Position numbers and translations under genes: made by a program. From Mesorhizobium sp. YM1C-6-2 (GTDB lineage: Bacteria; Pseudomonadota; Alphaproteobacteria; Rhizobiales; Rhizobiaceae), in assembly GCF_003666685.1 (NCBI RefSeq), contig NZ_RCIZ01000017.1:1-57396 (forward strand): a stretch of 57,396 nt of DNA, written 5' to 3'. Shown here in pieces: positions 33,413-40,935 of this stretch. The number at the start of each line of letters is the position of its first letter. Within the stretch, counting starts at the first letter, position 1. The notes under the pieces are model-generated. The model saw nothing but the letters and a program-made list of their open reading frames with translations. It was not told where the DNA came from and made no database searches.

Positions 33413-34801
33413 ATGGCGAACTGGCTCACCCGGATGCTGCCTTCCTGGCCCTCGCGCGCCAAGGAAGGCGAATACCGCCCGGGTCCATACATGATGTCTG
33501 ACGGCTGGCTTCCGGCCAAGGCCGGCTCCATCTTGAACTGGTGGCAGGCCGGCTATTCGCTCAATCCCTACGGGGAATGCGGAGCGATGGTCGAGGCGTG
33601 CATTTCCGCCTATGCGCAGACCGTGGCCATGTGCCCCGGTGACCACTGGCGGAAGAAAGCAGACGGCGGTCGCGAGAGGGTGACCAACTCGGCGCTGAGC
33701 CGCGTCCTGAAGCGACCGAACGACTATCAGTCGAGCAGCGACTTGCTTCTCAACCTCACGCGCCGGCTTTATTCCAAGGGCGAGGCGTTCGCGATCGCCA
33801 TTCGAAGCGACCGTCACGAGGTGACGGAAATTCACTTGATGCGCCACGGCCAGGCGCTGATCGCGGAAGACGGCTCGATCTTCTACCACCTCAGCGGCAA
33901 CGAGATCATCGAGCGCCGATATGATCTGCGCGACCCCATCCCGGCGCGCGACGTGCTCCATGTCCGGCTTCATACGCCCCGGCATCCGCTCAAAGGTGAA
34001 TCGCCCATCATCGCGGCCACCATCGACCTTGCGCTGTCAGGCGCCGCGCTGAACCAGCAGGTTGCGTTCTATCTCAATGAGGCGCGGCCGAGCTTCATGC
34101 TCGAGACTGACCAGAAGCTGACGAAGCAGCAGGTCGATGATCTGCGCGCACGCTGGAACGAGCAGACGCAAGGAAGCAACGCCGGCGGCACGCCAATCCT
34201 GTCGTGGGGTCTGAAGGCGAGCCGGGTAGGCGGCAGCCCGAAGGATAGCCAACTCGCCGAACTGCTAAAGATGAGCGAGCAGAACATCGCGCTTGCCTTT
34301 CGTATGCCCCTGCAGGTGCTTGGCCTGGGTGGCACGACCTTCGCGTCGACCGAACTGCTGATGCAGTCCTGGATTGCTTCGGGCCTCGGCTTTGCCCTCA
34401 ACCACATCGAGGAAGCTTTTGGCCTGCTTTTCGGGCTCAAGGGCATGCCGGACGAGTATCTGGAGCTCGACACGAAGGCCTTGCTGCGGAGCGCCTACAA
34501 GGACCGCATCGAGGCCCTGCGCCTTGGGGTCATCGGAGGCATCTACAGCCCGGACGAAGCCCGCGAAGCAGAAGATCTGCCGAAGGTCGACGGCGGACAC
34601 GGCGCCATGCCGCGCGTGCAGCAGCAGGTCGTTCCCTTGAGCTACGGCACCGACATGAAGCCGCCCGATCCCAACAAGACCGCGCCGGCCGCGCCCGCAC
34701 CCGATCGCGAGGAAAACGATGACGACGCAGGCCGAAGCTTCGATGACTTCTCCCGGCAGATCGATGAACTCACCGCGCGACACGCTAACCCGCTTCACTG
34801 A
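33413..34801 (+). CDS. phage portal protein (HK97 family)
   Basis: The 462-residue product forms the dodecameric portal. Family features are EACISAYAQTVAMCPGDHWR, RVLKRPNDYQSSSDLLLNLT, GEAFAIAIR, GESPIIAATIDLALSGAALN and RMPLQVLGLGGTTFASTELL, followed by a Pro-rich C-terminus. The last 83 bases overlap the collagen-like gene in another frame. It lies after, not before, the capsid gene, the reverse of the HK97 order. Confidence 0.92.
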   Translation: MANWLTRMLPSWPSRAKEGEYRPGPYMMSDGWLPAKAGSILNWWQAGYSLNPYGECGAMVEACISAYAQTVAMCPGDHWRKKADGGRERVTNSALSRVLKRPNDYQSSSDLLLNLTRRLYSKGEAFAIAIRSDRHEVTEIHLMRHGQALIAEDGSIFYHLSGNEIIERRYDLRDPIPARDVLHVRLHTPRHPLKGESPIIAATIDLALSGAALNQQVAFYLNEARPSFMLETDQKLTKQQVDDLRARWNEQTQGSNAGGTPILSWGLKASRVGGSPKDSQLAELLKMSEQNIALAFRMPLQVLGLGGTTFASTELLMQSWIASGLGFALNHIEEAFGLLFGLKGMPDEYLELDTKALLRSAYKDRIEALRLGVIGGIYSPDEAREAEDLPKVDGGHGAMPRVQQQVVPLSYGTDMKPPDPNKTAPAAPAPDREENDDDAGRSFDDFSRQIDELTARHANPLH

Positions 34802-35837
34802 CGCTGCGGCTGATGCGGTCGCACGCGCCATAGCGACCGTCCAGCGGGACGCGCAGCGGGAGAGGGAGCTTCGTGATGCCGAGCATCGCGCGCGCCTGGC
34901 TGAACTCGATGCTCGGATCCTGGCCGTCGCCGATCTGGAGCGCCAAGTGGTGGCCCGCCTTGCCGAGTTGAAGGATGGCGAGCCAGGTAAGGACGGTGTT
35001 GACGGCCGCGACGGCAAGGACGGAGCAAACGCTCCTGCCGTATCGGACGAACAGGTGCAGGCAGCTGTGACGCTCGCTCTCCCTGGCATCGTGGCGGCGC
35101 ATTTCCAGGCCAACCCCGCCCCATCCGGTCGCGACGGCGCCGACGGCAAGGATGGATCGGACGGTGATCGCGGTCCGGCCGGCCTCGGCGTCAGCGAAAT
35201 AGATGTCGACCTTGTGGAAGATGGTCGCACCGCCGTGTTCCGCTTTACCGTGGGGGAGGTGGAGCGCAGCTTTGAGGTTCCGCTGCCAGAAGGTCCAGCC
35301 GGACGCGATGGAGCTGATGGACAGCCCGGAGAGCGCGGCGCCGATGGTGCACCGGGGAAAATGCCGGTCGTCCGCGAGTGGTCGGACGCGGTGCACTACG
35401 AGGGCGATGTCCGCACGCACCAAGGCTCGACTTTCCAGGCCATCCGCGACACGGCCAAGGAGCCGCCGCACGACGATTGGTTCTGTGTCGCGCGCGCCGG
35501 TGCCGACGGCGACCATGGCCGGTCCTTCACCATCCGCGGCACCTGGCAGGAGGATGCCGAATACCGCCATCTCGACGTGGTTGCGCTCGGTGGCGCGTCT
35601 TTTGCTGCGAAGCGTGACAATCCCGGCTCCTGCCCTGGCGATGGTTGGCAGCTTATTGCTGCGCAGGGGAAGCGCGGTAACCCGGGTGAACGAGGCAGGG
35701 ACGGCATGCGTGGCGCATCCGGCCCCCGCATCGATCGCATGGACATCGACGACAACGGATTGCTGTTGCTGAAGAACGATGACGGATCGGAGGTCACCTG
35801 TGACCTCTATCCGCTGCTTTCCAAGCTCCAGCAGTAG
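34719..35837 (+). CDS. collagen-like phage protein with carbohydrate-binding module
   Basis: The 372-residue product has a coiled coil (25-90), then four Gly-X-Y blocks (GEPGKDGVDGRDGKDG, GRDGADGKDGSDG, GPAGRDGADGQPGERG, GKRGNPGERGRDG). Between them lies a segment with two repeats of a CBM5/12-like module (VREWSDAVHYEGDVRTHQGS, and IRGTWQEDAEYRHLDVVALG). It starts 83 bases before the portal stop, with GAGGAAAACG upstream. Such proteins form trimeric fibres, probably on the capsid or head-tail region given the location; adhesion to host or environmental glycans is likely. Confidence 0.8.
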   Translation: MTTQAEASMTSPGRSMNSPRDTLTRFTDAAADAVARAIATVQRDAQRERELRDAEHRARLAELDARILAVADLERQVVARLAELKDGEPGKDGVDGRDGKDGANAPAVSDEQVQAAVTLALPGIVAAHFQANPAPSGRDGADGKDGSDGDRGPAGLGVSEIDVDLVEDGRTAVFRFTVGEVERSFEVPLPEGPAGRDGADGQPGERGADGAPGKMPVVREWSDAVHYEGDVRTHQGSTFQAIRDTAKEPPHDDWFCVARAGADGDHGRSFTIRGTWQEDAEYRHLDVVALGGASFAAKRDNPGSCPGDGWQLIAAQGKRGNPGERGRDGMRGASGPRIDRMDIDDNGLLLLKNDDGSEVTCDLYPLLSKLQQ

Positions 35838-35898
35838 GGCCGGCTGACCGGCAGTCGGGGCATTGCGCCCTCAGGATCCACGAAAATGGAGAACTACC

Positions 35899-36267
35899 AT
35901 GCGTCGCTATGAAGTGACGGCGGTTACCGATGGTGACGGCGCCGCCGAAGAACAGACCCCAGTTGTCCGCGGCGATCTGGAATCGATCCAGTACGTCAAG
36001 GCCGGATCGGGCAACTACGCCGACGGCGTCGACGTGCTTGTCACCGATGCTGTGACCGGCGAAACGCTCTGGACGGGCACCAATGTGAACGCCTCGGCGA
36101 TCGTGCGCCCGCGCGCCGCTCTCCACGACACGGCAGGCGCCGCTGCGCTCTATGCCGATGCCGGCGAGGCCGTGCTCGGCAAGATCGCGATCAGCGGCCG
36201 CATCAAGGTCGCCGTGTCGGCCGGCGGCGCCGCCAAGACCGGTCTCTTCCGCTTCATCGTGAGCTGA
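35899..36267 (+). CDS. hypothetical head-region protein
   Basis: The 122-residue product begins at ATG 35899, TGGAGAAC upstream. It is beta-rich (VVRGDLESIQYVKAGSGNYA, GVDVLVTDAVTGETLW, IAISGRIKVAVSAGG), without signal peptide or membrane segment, and could be a decoration or stabilising protein. Position between collagen-like and connector genes supports a structural role. Not recognised as a named family. Confidence 0.65.
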   Translation: MRRYEVTAVTDGDGAAEEQTPVVRGDLESIQYVKAGSGNYADGVDVLVTDAVTGETLWTGTNVNASAIVRPRAALHDTAGAAALYADAGEAVLGKIAISGRIKVAVSAGGAAKTGLFRFIVS

Positions 36268-36278
36268 GGCGACCACCA

Positions 36279-36902
36279 ATGCCGATCCGCGTCATAGCCC
36301 CGCCAGCGCCGCTGCTCGTCCCCTCGGACGTGCCGGGCGACCATGCTGCAGATGATCCTGCGGTCGAGGCTATGATCGCGGCGGCAACCGCGCTGATCGA
36401 CGGCCCGACCGGCTGGTTGGGGCGGTGCTTCGGTCCCCAGACGCTGGAGTTCAGCGTGGCGGACTGGTGCGGCATCGAAAAGCTGCCCTATGGGCCGGTG
36501 ATCGACGTCGAGGCGATCAGCTACATCAACGCCGGCGGCGCCGAGGTGTTCCTCGACGATGCCGATTGGACCCGCCACGGCGACTATCTGTATTTCGCCA
36601 CGACCTTCGGCCGCCCTGCGACCGTCAAGCAGGCCTATCCGATCAAGATCCAGTACGAGGCCGGCTACAACGACGGGGAACTGTCGTCAGGCGGCACCGG
36701 CCCGGTTCCAGTCCAGGTAGAGCAGGCGATCATCGAGGGCGTCCAGCAACTCATCCTTGCCCGCTCCGAAACGCTCGGCCTTCGGTCGGTCGAGACGGTC
36801 GGCGTGGAAACGATCACCTACCTTGACGCCGATAAGGTGAGCGGGATCATGCGCAAGGCTGCTTCCGGGCTCGTCTTTGGCCTGTGGGAGCCCGTCGTCT
36901 GA
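36279..36902 (+). CDS. head-tail connector protein (gp6-like)
   Basis: The 207-residue product has the gp6/phiE125 gp8-type adaptor pattern: an N-terminal helical block (DDPAVEAMIAAATALIDGPT-like), a beta segment FGPQTLEFSVADW...LPYGPVIDVEAISYIN, and VEQAIIEGVQQLILARSETL. It builds the first adaptor ring below the portal. ATG preceded by GAGGCGACC. Two bases separate it from the next gene. Confidence 0.85.
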   Translation: MPIRVIAPPAPLLVPSDVPGDHAADDPAVEAMIAAATALIDGPTGWLGRCFGPQTLEFSVADWCGIEKLPYGPVIDVEAISYINAGGAEVFLDDADWTRHGDYLYFATTFGRPATVKQAYPIKIQYEAGYNDGELSSGGTGPVPVQVEQAIIEGVQQLILARSETLGLRSVETVGVETITYLDADKVSGIMRKAASGLVFGLWEPVV

Positions 36903-36903
36903 C

Positions 36904-37260
36904 ATGACGGCAGCAGACACCCCGACAGCCGCTATCGCTCGTCTGGAGGGCGCGCTTGCCCGCAGGGGCGAGACGGTCACCATACGCCGCTACACGGCCG
37001 CCACGGGCACGCCGAGGCCGAAGACGGACGTTGCCGGCATCAAGGCGCATGTCCGGGCAGTGCGCGCCGACGAGCTTGTCGGTTCGATTACGCAGAACGA
37101 CAGCAAGGTCATCATGAGCCCGACCGGCATCTCGGCACTGCTGCCGCTGCGCAAGGGCGACAAGGTTCTAGTCGCCGACGCCGAGAAGAATGTGGAGTTC
37201 GCCTCACACATCCGGGTCCAGGATGTCCTGGTCCGGATCGAGTTGACGGTGACGGGCTGA
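36904..37260 (+). CDS. head closure / head-tail adaptor protein
   Basis: The 118-residue product fits the head-closure slot between connector and tail proteins. It is beta-rich: GETVTIRRYTAATGTPRPKT, AHVRAVRADELVGSITQNDS, MSPTGISALLPLRKGDKVLV. This pattern matches phage head-tail joining proteins in outline. ATG 36904 follows the connector stop directly. It overlaps the next gene by ATGA-like coupling (TGATGG). Confidence 0.7.
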   Translation: MTAADTPTAAIARLEGALARRGETVTIRRYTAATGTPRPKTDVAGIKAHVRAVRADELVGSITQNDSKVIMSPTGISALLPLRKGDKVLVADAEKNVEFASHIRVQDVLVRIELTVTG

Positions 37261-37949
37261 TGGCCGGCTTCGGATTCTTCGAGCGGGATCTCCGTCTGGC
37301 GACCGCCGGGCTAGAGCCGGAGCAGATCAACGCGGAGCTTGCCAAGTTCGCGCGCGCCGAACTTGCGAAAGCGCTTTCTGCAGGCGCGTCGCCGCAATTC
37401 GAACGCTTCGTCAATGGCCGCGCCGGCGCAGTTGAGGAATCGGTCATCGCACCTGGTCCTATCCTCTATGTCTTCTCGAACTGGCCGCTGATCATCAACG
37501 CGGCCGTCGCCGAACTCCAGAGGCGATCGCCGCGCCGCTCGGGGCGGTTCGCCTCCTCCTTCATCGTGATCTCCAGCGGTGCCTTGGTGACAAATTACAG
37601 CGAAATCCCGCCACAGGCCGAGGTCATCATCACCAATTTCCAGCCCTATATCCGCAAGATCGAGGGCGGCAAGCGTATCGGCCAGAAGCGGGTATTCGAT
37701 AGCTCGAGGCGGTCGCTGGCGAGCCGGTTCGGTGCCGTCTTTCGGATCGAGAGCAGGTGGCTCGACATCAGGAGCGGCGTGCATCCCGCGATCCCGTACA
37801 TTCTGAGGGGCAATGGCCCGCAGGTCACCGCGAAGCAGGACAGGCGATCGAGCGCCTTCCGCGCCGGCCGTCAATTCCTTGCTCGCCGGGCCGATCGGCA
37901 GGCCGGGCAACCAATCACTTACCCGTCCATCGTGATCAATGCCCTCTGA
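37260..37949 (+). CDS. tail completion / neck-type protein
   Basis: The 229-residue product is probably the gp10-like tail completion or joining component by position. It has helical EQINAELAKFARAELAKALS, RRSPRRSGRFASSFIVISSG and Arg-rich RRSSAFRAGRQFLARRADRQ. Related HK97 gp10-like proteins share the RS/TG-x-L/F-x-x-S motif seen as RSGRFASSF. ATG overlaps the preceding stop and the stop overlaps the next start. Confidence 0.65.
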   Translation: MAGFGFFERDLRLATAGLEPEQINAELAKFARAELAKALSAGASPQFERFVNGRAGAVEESVIAPGPILYVFSNWPLIINAAVAELQRRSPRRSGRFASSFIVISSGALVTNYSEIPPQAEVIITNFQPYIRKIEGGKRIGQKRVFDSSRRSLASRFGAVFRIESRWLDIRSGVHPAIPYILRGNGPQVTAKQDRRSSAFRAGRQFLARRADRQAGQPITYPSIVINAL

Positions 37950-38359
37950 TGTCCAGCGCAGCCACCTTCGACACCATCGAGCAGTATCTGCGGGCTCAAT
38001 GGACGACGACACCGCTCGTCTTTGAAAACGAGCCCTACGAACTGCCCGGTAACCCGGCGCATTTCGTCTTCGTCGAGATCTTCGGCGACGTCTTCGACCA
38101 GGCGTCGATCGGCGCGGACCCTCGCGAGGACAATCTCTGGCGTGAAGCCGGGCAACTCTACCTGCACGTGATGACGCAGAACGACATCGGCAGCCGTCTC
38201 GCCAGGCAATACGCCGATCAGCTCGTCGATCTGCTCAAGGGGCAGGACATCGGGGCCGTCACCTTCTTCGGTGCCTCAAAGGGCGCCGGCGAGCCCGGCA
38301 TGAAGAAGGCCAACTACTGGGCCTTCACAGCGACCATCGACTGGCAAAGGGATGAATGA
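37949..38359 (+). CDS. tail terminator-like protein
   Basis: The 136-residue product fits the tail terminator slot (DUF4128-like, lambda U analogue): FDTIEQYLRAQWTTTPLVFE, beta strands HFVFVEIFGDVFDQASIGA, and RQYADQLVDLLKGQDIGAVT. The ATG overlaps the upstream TGA. Tail terminators stop tube polymerisation and join the tail to the head. Confidence 0.7.
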   Translation: MSSAATFDTIEQYLRAQWTTTPLVFENEPYELPGNPAHFVFVEIFGDVFDQASIGADPREDNLWREAGQLYLHVMTQNDIGSRLARQYADQLVDLLKGQDIGAVTFFGASKGAGEPGMKKANYWAFTATIDWQRDE

Positions 38360-38361
38360 CC

Positions 38362-38532
38362 ATGCTCAAGGTTCTTAAGCCGTTCAACACCCGAATTCAG
38401 CGGTTCTCGGCGGGTGATGATGTTCCCGATGGCGCCGATGTCGGGCCGCACACCATCGAAAATCTCGCCGCCGGCAAGTTCATCGCGGAACCCGACAAGC
38501 CGTCCGGGAAGAAGTCAAAGCCGGCCGAATAG
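38362..38532 (+). CDS. small phage protein before tail tube
   Basis: The 56-residue product begins MLKVLKPFNTRIQRFSAGDD and ends with a Lys-rich tail. The middle, DVGPHTIENLAAGKFIAEP, resembles short lipoate-fold-like or neck proteins found before tail tube genes in rhizobial phages. AAGGGATGA lies upstream and the start is two bases after the terminator-like gene stop. Confidence 0.65.
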   Translation: MLKVLKPFNTRIQRFSAGDDVPDGADVGPHTIENLAAGKFIAEPDKPSGKKSKPAE

Positions 38533-38609
38533 ACCTCCCCAGCAGACTTTCGCTCGCCTCGCCACGGTCTCGAAGGCCGCGGCGTCCTTTGCCATGATGG
38601 AGACCAAAC

Positions 38610-40082
38610 ATGTCTGACGCCAACCGCATGCGTCTCACTTCGGTGAGGGAAGCAACGCTCGGAACGACCCCGAACACGCCCAGGATGCGCACCGCGCGCG
38701 TCACCGGCGAGCAGATCAGGTTCGCGCCGGTATTCGTCAACTCCAACGAGCTGCGCGACGACCGCATGAACTCGGATCCGATCAAGGTCAACGAGCAGAA
38801 CAACGGCGCCGTCCCTGGCGAGCTCTCCTATCCGGTCGACAACTGGCCGTTCTCCGACTGGCTGGAATCGCTGTTCTGCTCGGAATGGGACAACACGCCG
38901 ACCTTCGACAACGATGGCACTGCCGACAGCGTGGTTACGGATGCCGGCACCACGACCGATACCTATGTCGTCGCCTCCGGGGGCTCGGCGGTTGTTGCCG
39001 GACATCTGGTGAGGGCCACCGGCTTCTCGAACTCTGCCAACAATCAGATTTTTCGTGCCGCTTCGTCGACCACGACGACTATTGTCGGCTCATCGCTTTC
39101 GCTGTCGGCCGAAACCGCTCCTCCGGCAGCCGCCAAGCTCAAGGTGATTGGCTTTCAAGGCACCTCCGGTGACATCGCTGCGGCGGCGGATGGTCTGACG
39201 TCTTCCTCGCTCGATTTCACCTCGCTCGGCCTCAACATCGGGGGCTGGATCAAGATCGGCGGCAGCGCGGCGGGTGACAAATTCGCGACGGCTGCCTGCA
39301 ACGGATGGGCACGCATCACGGCGATCGCTCAGAACGCTCTCACGCTGGACAACCTGCCCACGGGCTGGACGACCGACGCCGGCACCGGCAAGACGCTCAA
39401 GGTTTGGTTCGGCGACCAGCTCAAGAACGGCGTCCTCACCCTCGGTCAGACGATCGAGCGTGGCTTCATGGGCCAGCAGACGCCAACCTACCAGGTGAGC
39501 CGGGGAATGGTCGCCGGCCAGGGCGAGTTCGGTTTCGTCTCCGAGCAGATCGCGACGACATCGATCACCTTCACCGGAATGACCGGCGCGCAGGGAGCGG
39601 TCACATTGGACGCCTCGCCGGATGCCGCGACCATGAACCCGGTCATGGCGGCCGCGGTCAATGTCGGCCGCATAGCCGAGAACGGCACCGCCGTCGGCGG
39701 CCCGAACTATATCCGCTCCGCCCGGTTCACGATCCAGAACAACTTGCGGCCGATTGGCGGCATCCGCTCCGACGGTCTGGTCGGGCCGGAGGATATCGGC
39801 AAGGGTTCTGTGGATGTCGGCGTAGCTCTGGAGACCTACTTCGGCTCCAATTCGCTGCTCTCCAAGCTGTTCTCCGGCGTCGCGACCAACATCAACGTCC
39901 GTATCGCCAAGGACAGCCAGGCCATGATCTGGGGGGTTCCGCGGCTGACATACACCGATGGCGCCGCCAACGCCACGGCGAAGAATACCGACGCCATGCT
40001 GCCCCTGACCGGTCAGGCCTCGAAGGACACCCTGACCTCGGCGCACATCATCCTCGATCGCCTCGAATACTTCGAGGCCTGA
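38610..40082 (+). CDS. phage major tail tube protein
   Basis: The 490-residue product matches the long class of phage tail tube proteins: MRLTSVREATLGTTPNTPRM at the start, DPIKVNEQNNGAVPGELSYP, WFGDQLKNGVLTLGQTIERG, and a second beta-sandwich with RSARFTIQNNLRPIGGIRSD. Longer than lambda V because of an inserted domain (about 110-200) that is Ser/Thr/Ala-rich. ATG follows GATGGAGACC. It is followed by two hairpins, suggesting high expression. Confidence 0.88.
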   Translation: MSDANRMRLTSVREATLGTTPNTPRMRTARVTGEQIRFAPVFVNSNELRDDRMNSDPIKVNEQNNGAVPGELSYPVDNWPFSDWLESLFCSEWDNTPTFDNDGTADSVVTDAGTTTDTYVVASGGSAVVAGHLVRATGFSNSANNQIFRAASSTTTTIVGSSLSLSAETAPPAAAKLKVIGFQGTSGDIAAAADGLTSSSLDFTSLGLNIGGWIKIGGSAAGDKFATAACNGWARITAIAQNALTLDNLPTGWTTDAGTGKTLKVWFGDQLKNGVLTLGQTIERGFMGQQTPTYQVSRGMVAGQGEFGFVSEQIATTSITFTGMTGAQGAVTLDASPDAATMNPVMAAAVNVGRIAENGTAVGGPNYIRSARFTIQNNLRPIGGIRSDGLVGPEDIGKGSVDVGVALETYFGSNSLLSKLFSGVATNINVRIAKDSQAMIWGVPRLTYTDGAANATAKNTDAMLPLTGQASKDTLTSAHIILDRLEYFEA

Positions 40083-40087
40083 CGGAT

Positions 40088-40148
40088 CCCGCCCGACAGC
40101 GGGAGTAGAGTTCTGCGCAGAAAGGCCGGGCGTTGTCGGACGCCCGGC
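40088..40148 (+). terminator. two hairpins after tail tube gene
   Basis: CCCGC-CCGACA-GCGGG (40088-40103) and the perfect 8-bp stem GCCGGGCG, loop TTGTCGGA, CGCCCGGC (40125-40148) lie in the 91-bp gap. Neither has a long T-run. They may attenuate readthrough or protect the tail tube mRNA. Confidence 0.55.
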
Positions 40149-40173
40149 TACCCTTCCGACAAAGGATTATCCG

Positions 40174-40593
40174 ATGACCGTCAAGCTTTCCTCGGTGAAA
40201 GCCGACCTCGCTCGCGAAGAAAAGGGCGACTGGATCGATTACCCGGATTGGCCGGGTGTTGCGTTCAACGTCTCCTCCCTCCACCTCCCCGCCTACGAGA
40301 CCGCGCGCGATCTGTTGTTTCAGCGGCTGGCACGGACCTACAAGAAGAAGCCGATCCCGAAGCAGGTGCAGATCACCGAGCTCGGCAAGCTCTACTGCAA
40401 GCACATCCTGCACAACTGGCGCGGGCTCGATGAGGCCTTTTCTCCCGACGCCGCCCAGCGCATCCTGTCCGACCCGGCGTATCGTAACGTTGTCGCCGCG
40501 GTGGAATACTGCGCGGCCAAGGTCTCGGAGATCGACCTCGAATTCGTCGAGGATGCGGAAAAAAACTCCGAGCAGCCTTCCGGTGGCGAATAA
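40174..40593 (+). CDS. tail assembly chaperone, G-like protein
   Basis: The 139-residue product is the lambda gpG analogue, located between tail tube and tape measure. It reads MTVKLSSVKADLAREEKGDW and ITELGKLYCKHILHNWRGLD, and ends with an acidic tail. Codons 129-131 are GAA AAA AAC, forming the slippery heptamer A_AAA_AAC; a ribosome slipping -1 there would extend the product to 252 residues by reading 40566-40931. The unshifted form ends at TAA 40591-40593. Confidence 0.88.
   Translation: MTVKLSSVKADLAREEKGDWIDYPDWPGVAFNVSSLHLPAYETARDLLFQRLARTYKKKPIPKQVQITELGKLYCKHILHNWRGLDEAFSPDAAQRILSDPAYRNVVAAVEYCAAKVSEIDLEFVEDAEKNSEQPSGGE
40560..40566 (+). promoter_or_regulatory. -1 ribosomal frameshift site A_AAA_AAC
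   Basis: The heptamer A AAA AAC is in the correct phase of the G-like gene, eight codons before its stop. The -1 frame is open from here without interruption to 40931. Frameshifting at this exact genomic position is the rule in lambda-like tail operons. Confidence 0.8.
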
Positions 40594-40931
40594 CTCAGGA
40601 AGGCAATCAGGGCTGGCTCCAGCGCGTCCGTGATGAGAATCCCGACGAAGCCGATGCCATTCACATCGAGGACCGGCCGGACGACGCCGAACCGGCACCT
40701 TGGCATGAGTTGTACTGGCGGGCATGGGAAGCACTACGCCACGACCGTCAATATGGGGCGCTCGGCGGTGAAACCCCGATCTCTTACATCGCCATCAGTC
40801 GGTTCGCCCAGGACAACGAGATCCCGCCGGCCGATTTTACCCTGTTCCACCGCTTCATGACCGCGATCGACGCCGAGTGGCTCGACCACGTCGCGCGAGA
40901 AACAGAGCTCCGCAAAAAGAAGGGAGGATGA
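40566..40931 (+). CDS. tail assembly chaperone, T-like extension (by frameshift)
   Basis: This -1-frame region has no plausible start codon with a ribosome site; the first TTG is at 40710, inside coherent coding sequence. It encodes 121 residues (LRAAFRWRITQEGNQGWLQR, then PWHELYWRAWEALRHDRQYG and PISYIAISRFAQDNEIPPAD). It is therefore expressed as the GT fusion, whose G part and T part help the tape measure assemble the tube. It ends five bases before the tape measure gene. Confidence 0.82.
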   Translation, partial: LRAAFRWRITQEGNQGWLQRVRDENPDEADAIHIEDRPDDAEPAPWHELYWRAWEALRHDRQYGALGGETPISYIAISRFAQDNEIPPADFTLFHRFMTAIDAEWLDHVARETELRKKKGG

Positions 40932-40935
40932 CGAC

